A stretch of 26,884 bases of DNA from a virus. Numbering within the stretch: position 1 is the stretch's first letter; the number at the start of each line of letters is the position of its first letter. The position numbers and the translations under genes were made by a program. This document shows positions 1 through 8,100 of this stretch, piece after piece. The notes beneath the pieces were generated by a model. It ran no database searches and was not told the DNA's origin. It saw nothing but the letters and a program-made list of their open reading frames with translations. Location of the stretch: the IMG/VR virus record IMGVR_UViG_3300043449_000032, positions 1 to 26,884 of that record; one strand, given 5' to 3'.

Positions 1-130
1 CACTCCTCCAAATACATTCCAACAAACACCTCCCCTTCCTTTCCAAATCCTTACACCCCGGGGGTATATATATTTTTGAAAAAAGACTTGCGAACGTTCG
101 CATTTGCGTTTAAACTGGGTTTGTTTAAAC
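1..130. promoter_or_regulatory. Upstream control region, possibly divergent
   Basis: No rightward gene is visible before the first ORF. Positions 20-60 are pyrimidine-rich on the + strand, so the - strand reads as purine-rich with GGGGAGG (29-35) about 11 nt before a - strand ATG (17-15). That could be the ribosome site and start of a leftward gene cut off by the window edge. A 14-bp perfect palindrome lies at 89-102. A rightward promoter can be drawn as TTGCGA (88-93), 17 nt, TAAACT (111-116). A leftward one can be drawn with TTCGCA (94-89) and a TATATA-like box near 72-66. All promoter assignments are inference from weak consensus matches. Confidence 0.35.
89..102. promoter_or_regulatory. 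14-bp palindrome, candidate operator
   Basis: The sequence TGCGAACGTTCGCA is a perfect inverted repeat. It overlaps the candidate -35 boxes in both directions and lies about 30 bp before the first gene, which encodes a LexA-type winged helix. Its GAAC/GTTC halves recall Gram-positive and alphaproteobacterial LexA boxes, but here they abut with no spacer, so it is not a canonical LexA site. Autoregulation by the product of the next gene is inferred. Confidence 0.4.
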
Positions 131-373
131 ATGAAGAAGACAATGACACCCCGCAGACAGCTTGTCCTTGATTTCATCAAGGCATACATTCGTATTCATG
201 GCATTGCGCCGTCGTATGAAGTGATTGCCAAGGGATTGAAGATGAAGTCAAAGGCGAATATCCACCGCATAGTGCATCGCTTGCGCGATGATGGGTTTGT
301 GTCGATCAAGCCCCACAAGTTTCATTCGATCAAGCTGGTGGACAGGTCGGTCAAGGAGATGTCAGCCTTATGA
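131..373 (+). CDS. LexA-type winged-helix DNA-binding protein (small-terminase position)
   Basis: This 80-aa protein matches the N-terminal LexA DNA-binding domain over nearly its whole length: MTPRRQLVLDFIKAY at residues 5-19, the P-S-Y-E-V-I-A helix-turn-helix near 27-45, and the wing D-G-F-V-S-I-K near 54-60. The LexA peptidase domain (Ser/Lys dyad) is absent. The ATG at 131 is chosen over an in-frame TTG at 104, which would add nine unrelated residues; a further ATG lies at 143. No clear Shine-Dalgarno is seen, and if the proposed promoter is real the leader is very short. The stop overlaps the terL start (ATGA). This is where phages usually encode the small terminase subunit, which also binds DNA through a helix-turn-helix, so it may be a regulator, a TerS analogue, or both. 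Confidence 0.75.
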   Translation: MKKTMTPRRQLVLDFIKAYIRIHGIAPSYEVIAKGLKMKSKANIHRIVHRLRDDGFVSIKPHKFHSIKLVDRSVKEMSAL

Positions 374-1878
374 GTTTGCTGACCCGTGAAGAGATTCTTG
401 AATACTTAGGGGTAGCCAATTCTTTGCCGCCTGATGATCGGGCGAAGGTTTTCCAGTTATTGGAGATGGACAGGGTTGAGCGGTGTCGGGAAAACTTCTT
501 GTATTTTGTGACGCAGATGTGGCCCGGGTTTATTTCGGGTAAACACCATGCAATCATGGCAAATGCTTTTGAGCGGGTTGCCAACGGAACCCTGAAGCGG
601 TTGATCATCAACATGCCGCCCCGGCACACCAAGTCTGAATTTGCCTCCTACCTGTTGCCTTCATGGTTTCTGGGCAAGTACCCACAGAAGAAGATCATCC
701 AGACTGCTCACACCGCAGAACTGGCTGTTGGGTTCGGGCGTAAGGTCAGGAATCTTGTCCAGTCAGAAGCCTATGCCAAGGTGTTTGAGACAAAACTGTC
801 GTCGGATTCCAAGGCGGCAGGCCGCTGGAACACCGACAAGGGCGGGGATTACTTCGCTATTGGTGTCGGCGGTGCGGTAACCGGTAAGGGTGCGGATATT
901 TTGATCATTGATGACCCGCATTCGGAACAAGAAGCCCGCCAAAACAACCCCGCAGTCTTTGATGGGGTGTATGAGTGGTACACATCCGGCCCGCGCCAGC
1001 GTTTACAGCCCGGTGGAGCCATCATCATTGTGATGACAAGGTGGTCAAAACGAGATTTGACGGGCCAAATCATCAAAAATTCGGAAAAAGGCGGCGTGGA
1101 TGACTGGGAAGTCATCGAATTCCCCGCTATTTTGCCGTCAGGAACCCCTCTTTGGCCCGGATTCTGGTCGAAAGTTGAGCTGGAAGCCCTGAAAGCTGAA
1201 TTGCCCGCAGCAAAATGGGAAGCGCAGTACCAACAAAACCCCACCGGCAACGAATCAGCCATCATCAAGCGGGATATGTGGCGCATTTGGGAGAGTGAAA
1301 CACCACCCCCGTGCGAATTCATCATCCAAAGCTGGGATACCGCCTTTGAAAAGAACAACCGGGCTGACTTCTCAGCCTGCACCACGTGGGGTGTGTTCCA
1401 ACATCCCGATCAACAGGGCAATATGAAGTCCAACATCATCGTTTTGGACTCGTTTAAACAACGCATGGAGTTCCCAGAGCTGAAACAAAAGGCAATGGAG
1501 ATGTGGAAAGACTGGAACCCCGACACCCTGATTGTGGAAAAGAAGGCTGCTGGCGCACCCTTGATCTATGAACTGCGGGCGATGGGCATCCCGTTACAAG
1601 AGTACACACCAAGCAAAGGAAACGATAAGATAGCGCGTGTAAACGCGATATCAGACCTGTTTGCATCTGGCGTGGTCTGGTGTCCAGAAACCCGTTGGGC
1701 TGATGAATTGATGGAAGAGCTTGCGGCTTTTCCAAATGGCGACAACGATGACCTTGTGGATTCGACCAGTCAGGCATTGATTCGTTACCGGCAGGGCGGC
1801 TTCATTTCGATTGACTCAGATGAGCAGGACGAAGTCAGGTACTTCAAAGGCCGCAAAGAGCGGTATTACACGGTTTAA
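370..1878 (+). CDS. terL: Terminase large subunit (ATPase and nuclease)
   Basis: This 502-aa protein is the DNA-packaging motor that pumps DNA through the portal and cuts concatemers. The ATPase part shows a Walker A-like loop N-M-P-P-R-H-T-K-S-E at residues 81-90, a Walker B strand D-I-L-I-I-D-D at 176-182, and a V-M-T-R-W coupling motif at 221-225. The C-terminal RNase H-fold nuclease shows S-W-D-T-A-F at 321-326 (acidic D323), V-E-K-K at 389-392 (E390) and N-G-D-N-D-D-L-V-D at 457-465. Length and motif order are normal for the family. It overlaps the upstream gene by four bases and the portal follows after nine bases, so it is part of the head operon. Confidence 0.96.
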   Translation: MSLLTREEILEYLGVANSLPPDDRAKVFQLLEMDRVERCRENFLYFVTQMWPGFISGKHHAIMANAFERVANGTLKRLIINMPPRHTKSEFASYLLPSWFLGKYPQKKIIQTAHTAELAVGFGRKVRNLVQSEAYAKVFETKLSSDSKAAGRWNTDKGGDYFAIGVGGAVTGKGADILIIDDPHSEQEARQNNPAVFDGVYEWYTSGPRQRLQPGGAIIIVMTRWSKRDLTGQIIKNSEKGGVDDWEVIEFPAILPSGTPLWPGFWSKVELEALKAELPAAKWEAQYQQNPTGNESAIIKRDMWRIWESETPPPCEFIIQSWDTAFEKNNRADFSACTTWGVFQHPDQQGNMKSNIIVLDSFKQRMEFPELKQKAMEMWKDWNPDTLIVEKKAAGAPLIYELRAMGIPLQEYTPSKGNDKIARVNAISDLFASGVVWCPETRWADELMEELAAFPNGDNDDLVDSTSQALIRYRQGGFISIDSDEQDEVRYFKGRKERYYTV

Positions 1879-1887
1879 GGAATCAAA

Positions 1888-4374
1888 ATGGCAATAGACA
1901 AAGGTTTGTACGCAGCGCCTAAAGGCTTGGAAGAATTGACCGCGCCGGACATCGAAATTGAAATCGAAAACCCTGACGCAGTTGACATCTACATGGATGA
2001 TCTGGCTATCCACATGGAGCCAGATACCGACGCAGATTTCAACGCCAACCTTGCGGAATTCATGGATGATTCAGAACTGGAAGCCTTGGGTTCTGACCTG
2101 ATCGATGACTTCATGTCCGACCAGCGTGACCGCAAAGACTGGATTCAAACCTATGTCGAAGGCTTAAAGCTTCTGGGCTTGCGGTATGAAGAACGCACAG
2201 AACCTTGGCAAGGGGCCTGCGGGGTGTTCCACCCCATGCTGACAGAGTCAGTTGTCAGATTCCAATCAGAGGGCATCTCTGAAACCTTCCCTGCAATGGG
2301 GCCGGTCAAAACCAAAATCATCGGAAAAGAAACCCCAGAAACAGAAGAAGCCGCCGCCAGAGTTCAAGAAGACATGAACTACCAACTGACGGAAGTGATG
2401 ACGGAATACCGCCCAGAGCATGAAAAGCTCCTGTGGTCTTTGCCTATCACCGGCTCCGCCTTCAAGAAAGTCTATTACGACCCAAGCAAAGGCCGTCAGG
2501 TCGCCGTGTTCATCCCCGCAGAAGACTTGGTCGTCCCGTACGGAGCCTCCAATCTTGAAACCGCAGAGCGTGTGACACACATCATGCGCAAAACCAAGAA
2601 CGATGTCCTGAAACTGCAAAAGAGCGGGTTTTACTTGGATGTTGATCTGGGCGATCCGGGCTATGAACTGGACGACGTGGAGAAACAAAAGTCAGAGGAA
2701 GACGGCATGTCTGCCATCCAAGACAACCGCTTCCGTCTTTTGGAAATGCATGTTGAGCTTGACCTCAAAGGATACGAACACAAAGACAAGGACGGCGAGC
2801 CAACCGGCATTGCCTTGCCCTATGTTGTGACCATTGAAAAACAAACCGGTAAAGTTTTAGCCATAAGGAGAAATTGGTATGAAGGAGATGAACTGCACAT
2901 CAAGCGCCAGCATTTTGTCCACTACCAATACATCCCCGGTTTTGGCTTCTATGGCTATGGTCTTATCCACCTTATCGGAGGCTACGCCAAAAGCGCCACG
3001 ATGCTCATCCGGCAACTCGTGGATGCGGGAACACTTTCAAACCTACCCGGGGGCCTCAAGTCTCGCGGTCTTCGCATCAAGGGTGATGACACGCCAATCC
3101 AGCCGGGGGAATTCAGAGACGTAGATGTCCCGTCCGGCTCAATCCGCGACAACATTCTTCCGCTCCCGTACAAAGAACCCAGTCAGGTTCTGTTTGCCCT
3201 CTTCCAAAACATCGTCGAAGAAGGCCGCTCGTTTGCCAACGGCGGCGACATGAATGTCTCTGACATGTCTGCCCAAGCGCCTGTCGGCACAACCTTGGCA
3301 ATTTTGGAAAGAACCCTGAAGGTCATGGGCGCAGTCCAGTCCCGCATGCATTTCTCCATGAAGCAGGAATTCAAGCTGCTCAAGGTGATCATTGCCGACT
3401 ACGCGCCCGAAGATTATGACTACACCCCAGAAGAGGGTAGCCGCACCGCCCGCAAGTCAGATTACGACTCCACGGACGTGATTCCTGTCAGCGATCCAAA
3501 CGCCGCCACAATGGCGCAAAAGATCGTCCAGTACCAAGCAGTTCTCCAATTGGCCCAACAAGCCCCGCAGTTGTATGACATGCCCTTGTTGCACCGTCAG
3601 ATGATTGAAGTCTTGGGCATCAAGAACGCCGCCAAACTGGTCAAGACAGACGAAGACCAAGTCCCAACCGACCCAATTCAGGAAAACCAAGATGTCCTGA
3701 CCATGAAGCCGGTCAAGGCTTTTGTGCAGCAAAACCATGAGGCGCACATCAAAGTCCACATGATGGCGATGCAAGACCCCAAGATCGCCCAGATTGTTGC
3801 TCAAAACCCACAAGCCCCAATGATTCAAGCAGCCATGCTGGCTCACATCAATGAACACGTGGGCTTTCAATATCGCATGGAAATTGAAAAGCGCATGGGC
3901 ATCACCCTTCCGCAAGAAGAGCAAAACAAACAAGTCCCGCCGGAAATGGCAGATCACATTGCCATCATGGCAGCAGAAGCTGCCCAACAACTGTTTACAC
4001 AAAACAGCCAAGAGGCCCAACAGCAACAAGCCCAACAGCAAATGCAAGACCCGATCGTCCAGATGCAGATGCAAGAGCTTCAGTTGAAGATGGAAGACTT
4101 AAAACTAAAGCAACAAAAACAAGCGATGGACGCTGCCGCCAAGGCAGACCAGATTCGGGTGGAAGAAGCCCGCATCGCCGCGCAGAAAGAAATCGCAGCC
4201 ATGCAAGTTGGCGCAACGGCTGCTGCAAACAAGGATCGTTTAAACAAACAAATGGAGTTGGATGGCGCTCGACTTGGAGTCGATATTGCCAAACACCGCG
4301 CACAGTTAAGTGTGCAGCAAGCGCAACGGGCAGCGCAAAAACAGCCTAGCAAACCCAAAAAGGAGCGTGATTGA
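1888..4374 (+). CDS. Portal protein, P22-like
   Basis: This 828-aa protein follows terL directly. It is the likely dodecameric portal through which DNA enters and leaves the head. The N-terminal 90 residues are acidic. The body has aromatic-rich stretches typical of large P22-type portals, including a T-E-P-W-Q-G-A-C-G-V-F-H-P-M segment near 110-123 and a P-Y-V-V-T-I-E-K-Q-T-G-K region near residue 310. The last 150 residues are Q-, A- and K-rich (about 4000-4370) and look like a long coiled coil, comparable to the barrel extension of P22 portal. The ribosome site AAGGA precedes ATG 1888. Its stop overlaps the TTG start of the next gene. The role is known for the family; subtype assignment is inference. 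Confidence 0.9.
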   Translation: MAIDKGLYAAPKGLEELTAPDIEIEIENPDAVDIYMDDLAIHMEPDTDADFNANLAEFMDDSELEALGSDLIDDFMSDQRDRKDWIQTYVEGLKLLGLRYEERTEPWQGACGVFHPMLTESVVRFQSEGISETFPAMGPVKTKIIGKETPETEEAAARVQEDMNYQLTEVMTEYRPEHEKLLWSLPITGSAFKKVYYDPSKGRQVAVFIPAEDLVVPYGASNLETAERVTHIMRKTKNDVLKLQKSGFYLDVDLGDPGYELDDVEKQKSEEDGMSAIQDNRFRLLEMHVELDLKGYEHKDKDGEPTGIALPYVVTIEKQTGKVLAIRRNWYEGDELHIKRQHFVHYQYIPGFGFYGYGLIHLIGGYAKSATMLIRQLVDAGTLSNLPGGLKSRGLRIKGDDTPIQPGEFRDVDVPSGSIRDNILPLPYKEPSQVLFALFQNIVEEGRSFANGGDMNVSDMSAQAPVGTTLAILERTLKVMGAVQSRMHFSMKQEFKLLKVIIADYAPEDYDYTPEEGSRTARKSDYDSTDVIPVSDPNAATMAQKIVQYQAVLQLAQQAPQLYDMPLLHRQMIEVLGIKNAAKLVKTDEDQVPTDPIQENQDVLTMKPVKAFVQQNHEAHIKVHMMAMQDPKIAQIVAQNPQAPMIQAAMLAHINEHVGFQYRMEIEKRMGITLPQEEQNKQVPPEMADHIAIMAAEAAQQLFTQNSQEAQQQQAQQQMQDPIVQMQMQELQLKMEDLKLKQQKQAMDAAAKADQIRVEEARIAAQKEIAAMQVGATAAANKDRLNKQMELDGARLGVDIAKHRAQLSVQQAQRAAQKQPSKPKKERD

Positions 4375-4568
4375 AAGACTACCAAGAGTTGGCGTACGTA
4401 GCCAAAGAAATACAAAAACTGAAACAAGAGCGTGAAGCATACGTGGCGGCGGGCCGGTGCGACACGCTTGAAGAGTACCGAAGAGTCTGCGGAGTAGTCC
4501 AAGGTCTGAACTACGCAGAAAACATCATCCAAGACCTTGTGCAAAAAATGGAGAAATCTGATGAGTGA
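4371..4568 (+). CDS. Small charged helical protein, function unknown
   Basis: This 65-aa protein starts at TTG 4371, overlapping the portal stop, with AAGGAG (4360-4365) five bases upstream. No better in-frame start is present. It is rich in Lys, Glu and Gln and looks fully alpha-helical (for example K-E-I-Q-K-L-K-Q-E-R-E-A-Y), so it is probably a coiled-coil protein. It overlaps the co-chaperonin gene by eight bases. Its place between portal and scaffold suggests a head-assembly role, but no family is recognised. Translational coupling on both sides supports it as real. Confidence 0.65.
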   Translation: MKDYQELAYVAKEIQKLKQEREAYVAAGRCDTLEEYRRVCGVVQGLNYAENIIQDLVQKMEKSDE

Positions 4569-4971
4569 ATTTGACACCGCTGCTGTTGATCTGTCTGGCA
4601 TTCTGAACAAGACTGCCGAAGAGAAAGCCAAGCAGTTGCCTGACCCCAAAACATTCCACCTTCTGTGCGTTGTTCCTGAAGCGATGGAAGAGTATGCGGA
4701 CAGCGAAGTTGGCTTGATCAAGGCTGACAAAACCATGCATTACGAGGAAGTGCTGACCCCAGTGCTGTTCGTTGTAAAGCTTGGCCCCGATGCCTACAAA
4801 GACGTTACCCGCTTTCCCAGCGGCGCATCTTGCAAGGAGGGTGACTTTGTCATCGTCCGCCCCAATTCAGGAACTCGCCTGAAGATCCACGGTCGTGAAT
4901 TCAGAATCATCAACGATGACTCTGTCGAAGCAGTTGTGGAAGACCCGCGTGGAATTACCCGCGCTGCATAA
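4561..4971 (+). CDS. GroES-like co-chaperonin
   Basis: This 136-aa protein fits the Cpn10/GroES fold. It has an N-terminal extension (1-30), a first strand H-L-L-C-V-V-P-E (33-40), a mobile-loop-like stretch at about 44-62 containing G-L-I, a strand L-F-V-V-K-L-G-P (69-76), then K-E-G-D-F-V-I-V-R (92-100), matching the GroES V-K-V-G-D-I-V-I-F motif, and a final R-I-I-N-D-D-S-V-E-A-V-V-E (115-127), like GroES V-L-I-M-S-E-S-D-I-L-A-I-V-E. Family knowledge: phage co-chaperonins such as T4 gp31 replace host GroES on GroEL to fold the capsid protein. Start ATG 4561 is chosen over an in-frame ATG at 4537 because GGAG (4550-4553) lies seven bases before it and the protein begins cleanly there. Sequence identity to GroES is low, so the call rests on motif order. 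Confidence 0.72.
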   Translation: MSEFDTAAVDLSGILNKTAEEKAKQLPDPKTFHLLCVVPEAMEEYADSEVGLIKADKTMHYEEVLTPVLFVVKLGPDAYKDVTRFPSGASCKEGDFVIVRPNSGTRLKIHGREFRIINDDSVEAVVEDPRGITRAA

Positions 4972-4980
4972 GGAGAAAAC

Positions 4981-5949
4981 ATGGCAACAAAATTTGACGA
5001 CGATTACACCTTCCCTGACGAAGTAAAAGTCAAAGCAGAAGACGACAAATTTGAAATTGAGGTGGAGGATGACACCCCCGCCGAAGACAGAGGTCGCAAA
5101 ACTGCACCACCCCCAGACGATCCCACGGACGAAGAACTGTCGTCTTACGACGAAAAGGTTCAAGCCCGGATCAAGAAATTCACCCGTGGCTACCACGATG
5201 AACGCAGGGCAAAAGAGACTGCGCTTCGGGAGCGGGAAGCCGCAGAAAACTTTGCCAAGCAGGTGTATGAGGAAAACCAGCGTTTAAAGGGACAGCTCAA
5301 GACCGGCAGCGAAGTCTTCATTGAGCAAAACAAGTCATCTGCCCAGATGGAACTTGATGCAGCCAAGAAGAAATACAAGGAAGCATATGAGTCAGGCGAC
5401 GCAGACGGCGTGGCTGAAGCCCAGATGCAGATTACCAAGGCAACCCTCAAGATCGACCGCGCAGAACAAATGCGCCCAATCGAAGAGCCAGACACGCCAC
5501 CACCCCCAACGCAGTCAAAACCCAACGTCAGCCCACGTACCCAAAAGTGGATTGACGAAAACTCTGACTGGTTCGGCGCAGACGAAGAAATGACAATGGC
5601 TGCGATGGGGCTTGACAAAAAGTTGAAAACCAAATATGGTGACAACTATGCGGGTACTGAAGAGTATTTCCGTACCATCGATCAAACGATGCGCAAACGT
5701 TTTCCTGAGCATTTCACAGATGATCAGAGCCATGAGGATGATGACACCTACCAAAGTCATACCCCGGACGAGGACGATAGACCGGCCCGCCGTGCAACAA
5801 AAACCGCTTCTCCTGTAGCGCCTGCTACACGAAGCACACCACCCAACCGCATTCGACTGAAGGCATCAGAAGCCGCGATAGCTCGCAGGCTTGGGGTTCC
5901 CATTGAAGAATATGCGAAACAGGTTGCCAACTTAAAAAGGAATGCTTAA
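4981..5949 (+). CDS. Head scaffolding protein
   Basis: This 322-aa protein lies between portal and capsid genes with ribosome site AAGGAG at 4970-4975. It is very acidic at the N-terminus (D/E-rich to about residue 55). A long helical, coiled-coil-like centre rich in E, K, A and R follows (60-165), then a Pro-rich linker P-P-P-P-T-Q-S (about 177-183), a more ordered segment around W-I-D-E-N-S-D-W-F (193-201), and a basic Arg/Ala-rich C-terminus. This composition, the length and the position are typical of scaffolds that template the procapsid and then leave. No catalytic motif is seen. The assignment is from context and composition. Confidence 0.75.
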   Translation: MATKFDDDYTFPDEVKVKAEDDKFEIEVEDDTPAEDRGRKTAPPPDDPTDEELSSYDEKVQARIKKFTRGYHDERRAKETALREREAAENFAKQVYEENQRLKGQLKTGSEVFIEQNKSSAQMELDAAKKKYKEAYESGDADGVAEAQMQITKATLKIDRAEQMRPIEEPDTPPPPTQSKPNVSPRTQKWIDENSDWFGADEEMTMAAMGLDKKLKTKYGDNYAGTEEYFRTIDQTMRKRFPEHFTDDQSHEDDDTYQSHTPDEDDRPARRATKTASPVAPATRSTPPNRIRLKASEAAIARRLGVPIEEYAKQVANLKRNA

Positions 5950-5951
5950 TC

Positions 5952-6416
5952 ATGGATGAAGTTAAACAAAACCGCGAACCCCGTGACCTCAAATCCCGGG
6001 CCACCACGTACAGACCAACTTCATGGAAGGCTCCCGAAGCTCTTCCCATGCCAGATGATCGACCCGGCTGGAAACACCGGTACGTCAGATTGAGTACGCT
6101 TGGAACGGCAGATCCAAGCAATATTTCTTCCAAGTTGCGCGAAGGATACGAACCCTGCAAAGCAGAGGAATATCCCGAGCTAATGATGCACGCTGCCATT
6201 GAAGGCCGCTTTAAAGGCGGTATTGAAATAGGCGGTCTGTTGCTCTGTCGTATTCCAACCGAGTTCATGGAACAACGTGCCAAGCACTTTGACAACCTGA
6301 ACAAGTCGCAAATGGAATCGGTGGACAACAATTTCCTTCGTGAAAGGGATGCTCGTTCAAATATGGCGTTATTCGCTGATAAGAAAACGAACGTCACTTT
6401 CGGTTCTGGTTCTTGA
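5952..6416 (+). CDS. Head-module protein, function unknown
   Basis: This 154-aa soluble protein sits between scaffold and virion genes. ATG 5952 follows the scaffold stop by two bases, with AAGGA about ten bases upstream. It has a basic, Pro-rich N-terminus (R-P-T-S-W-K-A-P-E), a central region with E-G-R-F-K-G-G-I-E-I-G-G-L-L-L-C-R-I-P and a polar helical end. No enzyme motif or membrane segment is visible. Comparable proteins occur in this slot in freshwater and marine podovirus-like genomes, but I know of no role. A minor head or assembly function is inferred from position only. Confidence 0.6.
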   Translation: MDEVKQNREPRDLKSRATTYRPTSWKAPEALPMPDDRPGWKHRYVRLSTLGTADPSNISSKLREGYEPCKAEEYPELMMHAAIEGRFKGGIEIGGLLLCRIPTEFMEQRAKHFDNLNKSQMESVDNNFLRERDARSNMALFADKKTNVTFGSGS

Positions 6417-6434
6417 TTTTTAGGAGTCCTTTAA

Positions 6435-7091
6435 ATGGCATATCCAACGATCGACAAGCCTTACGGCTTGAAACCGATCAATCTATACGGCGGTACACCC
6501 TTCGCGGGCGCTACACGCCAGTATCGGATTGCTTCGGCGTACAACACCTCGATTTTTTACGGTGATGTGGTTGAGATGATTAACGATGGCACGATTATCA
6601 AATCTGCTATCACTTCAGCTCGCGCAACTGTGACAACTTCGCAGGTCATTGGTGTTTTCTTGGGTTGTTCTTACGTTAATTCGCAAGGCCAAACCATTTT
6701 TGCCCAATACTTCCCAGCAAACACTGCCGCCCCGACAGGTACAGTTATTACTGCCTACGTGTGTAATGACCCTGATACCTTGTTCAAAGTGGTTATTGCC
6801 GCTGGTACAACCGCTGATGGCGCGTCTTCTGGACTGTTGCCCTCTTCGACCACTCAGTACACAGTAATCGGTACGAATGTGGAATTGGTTCAGAACTCTG
6901 GTGTTACAGCGACTGGCGATAGCCGCGTAGCTGTTGCAGCATCTGCAACCACAGGAACACTGCCCATGAACGTCGTTGACGTTGTGCCTGAGACATCTTA
7001 TGTCAATGGTTCTGGCAACATCGTGTTCCCCGAACTCATCGTTCGTTGGAACTTTGAGATTCATACAACCACAATCGCTTCTGGCGTTTAA
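6435..7091 (+). CDS. Virion protein, likely capsid-associated or decoration protein
   Basis: This 218-aa protein is rich in Thr, Ser, Val, Ala and Gly with few charged residues and looks all-beta. It starts M-A-Y-P-T-I-D-K-P-Y-G-L-K-P and ends in a strand-rich W-N-F-E-I-H-T-T-T. AGGAGT precedes ATG 6435. It directly precedes the major capsid gene. The composition and position suggest a decoration or head-stabilising protein present in many copies. No sequence family is recognised with certainty. A head fibre is an alternative. Confidence 0.62.
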   Translation: MAYPTIDKPYGLKPINLYGGTPFAGATRQYRIASAYNTSIFYGDVVEMINDGTIIKSAITSARATVTTSQVIGVFLGCSYVNSQGQTIFAQYFPANTAAPTGTVITAYVCNDPDTLFKVVIAAGTTADGASSGLLPSSTTQYTVIGTNVELVQNSGVTATGDSRVAVAASATTGTLPMNVVDVVPETSYVNGSGNIVFPELIVRWNFEIHTTTIASGV

Positions 7092-7106
7092 TCAAGGAGC
7101 TAAATC

Positions 7107-8018
7107 ATGGCTATTTCACGCGCACAACTGCTGAAAGAGTTGCTCCCCGGTCTGAACGCTTTGTTCGGTATGGAGTATGCTCGTTACGGCGAAGAACACA
7201 AAGAAATCTACGAAACAGAGACTTCTGAGCGTTCATTCGAGGAAGAAACCAAGCTGTCCGGCTTTTCTGCCGCACCTGTCAAGAACGAAGGCTCTGCCAT
7301 CGCTTATGACAATGCGCAAGAAGCATGGTCAACCCGCTATACACACGAAACCATCGCCTTGGGTTTCTCAATCACTGAAGAAGCGATTGAAGATAACTTG
7401 TACGACAGCTTGTCGTCACGTTACACCAAGTCATTGGCCCGTGCTATGGCTTACACCAAACAGGTCAAGGCTGCTGCCGTCCTGAACAATGGCTTCAGCT
7501 CCAGCTACCCCGGTGGCGACGGCGTGTCTTTGTTCAACGCCAACCACCCATTGATCTCTGGTGGTGTCAACAGCAACACTCCCTCAACCCAAGTTGATTT
7601 GAACGAGACTTCTTTGGAGGCCGCCGTTATTCAGATCGCTGCTTGGACAGACGAGCGTGGTTTGTTGATCGCAGCAAAACCCAAGAAGATGATTGTTCCC
7701 CCGAACTTGATGTTCGTCGCTAAACGCTTGTTGGACACCGAACTCCGTGTGTCTACTGCTGATAACGACATCAACGCCATCAAGCAAATGGGCGCAATCC
7801 CCGAAGGTTACGCTGTCAACCACTTCTTGACAGACACCAATGCTTGGTTCTTGACCACAGACGTGCCAAACGGTTTGAAGCACTTTGTTCGTTCCCCGCT
7901 GGCTAACAGCATGGACGGCGACTTCGACACCGGCAACGTCCGTTACAAAGCCCGTGAGCGTTACAGCTTCGGCTGGTCTGACCCTCTGGGTATGTGGGGT
8001 TCTTCAGGCACTGCCTGA
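7107..8018 (+). CDS. Major capsid protein, Mu gpT-like
   Basis: This 303-aa protein has the size and layout of the Mu gpT major head subunit family, an HK97-fold capsid. Features include an N-terminal L-L-K-E-L-L-P-G-L-N-A-L-F-G segment, an acidic E-loop-like region with Y-E-T-E-T-S-E-R-S-F-E-E-E (35-47), S-L-F-N-A-N-H-P-L (about 141-149), P-K-K-M-I-V-P-P-N-L-M-F-V-A (about 192-205) and L-T-D-T-N-A-W-F-L near residue 245. AAGGAG precedes the ATG. A strong terminator begins 12 bases after the stop, consistent with the need for high expression at the end of this transcript. The capsid role is well supported by position; the gpT relation is recalled from family features. Confidence 0.88.
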   Translation: MAISRAQLLKELLPGLNALFGMEYARYGEEHKEIYETETSERSFEEETKLSGFSAAPVKNEGSAIAYDNAQEAWSTRYTHETIALGFSITEEAIEDNLYDSLSSRYTKSLARAMAYTKQVKAAAVLNNGFSSSYPGGDGVSLFNANHPLISGGVNSNTPSTQVDLNETSLEAAVIQIAAWTDERGLLIAAKPKKMIVPPNLMFVAKRLLDTELRVSTADNDINAIKQMGAIPEGYAVNHFLTDTNAWFLTTDVPNGLKHFVRSPLANSMDGDFDTGNVRYKARERYSFGWSDPLGMWGSSGTA

Positions 8019-8030
8019 TAGCCTCAAAGA

Positions 8031-8056
8031 AAAGGGAGCTTCGGCTCCCTTTTTTT
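8031..8056 (+). terminator. Rho-independent terminator after capsid gene
   Basis: A nine-pair stem AAAGGGAGC/GCTCCCTTT (8031-8039 with 8044-8052) encloses a TTCG tetraloop and runs into a seven-T tract (8050-8056). It ends the head-gene transcript. Confidence 0.92.
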
Positions 8057-8068
8057 ATGTTTAAACTC

Positions 8069-8097
8069 TTGTTGACAGCGTTTAAATGGTGTATATT
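8069..8097 (+). promoter_or_regulatory. Candidate promoter for the second late unit
   Basis: After the terminator, TTGTTG (8069-8074), 17 nt and TATATT (8092-8097) form a sigma70-like arrangement. Alternatively, TTGACA (8072-8077) can pair with TATTGA (8094-8099) at 16 nt. This is the largest non-coding gap and directly follows a terminator, so a promoter is needed for the downstream genes unless there is read-through. GTTTAAAC (8059-8066) lies just upstream and GTTTAAAT lies within the spacer. Confidence 0.5.
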
Positions 8098-8100
8098 GAA

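Noticed and set aside
104-130. TTG start for the LexA-type gene
   Set aside because: It adds nine residues unlike the family, overlaps the proposed -10 box, and ATG 131 starts near the expected LexA N-terminus.
849-1385. Long - strand ORF within terL (and similar ones at 3457-4074, 4080-4736, 14012-14698)
   Set aside because: They lie wholly opposite convincing coding genes, have no ribosome sites, and their residues follow the + strand codon pattern in mirror form.
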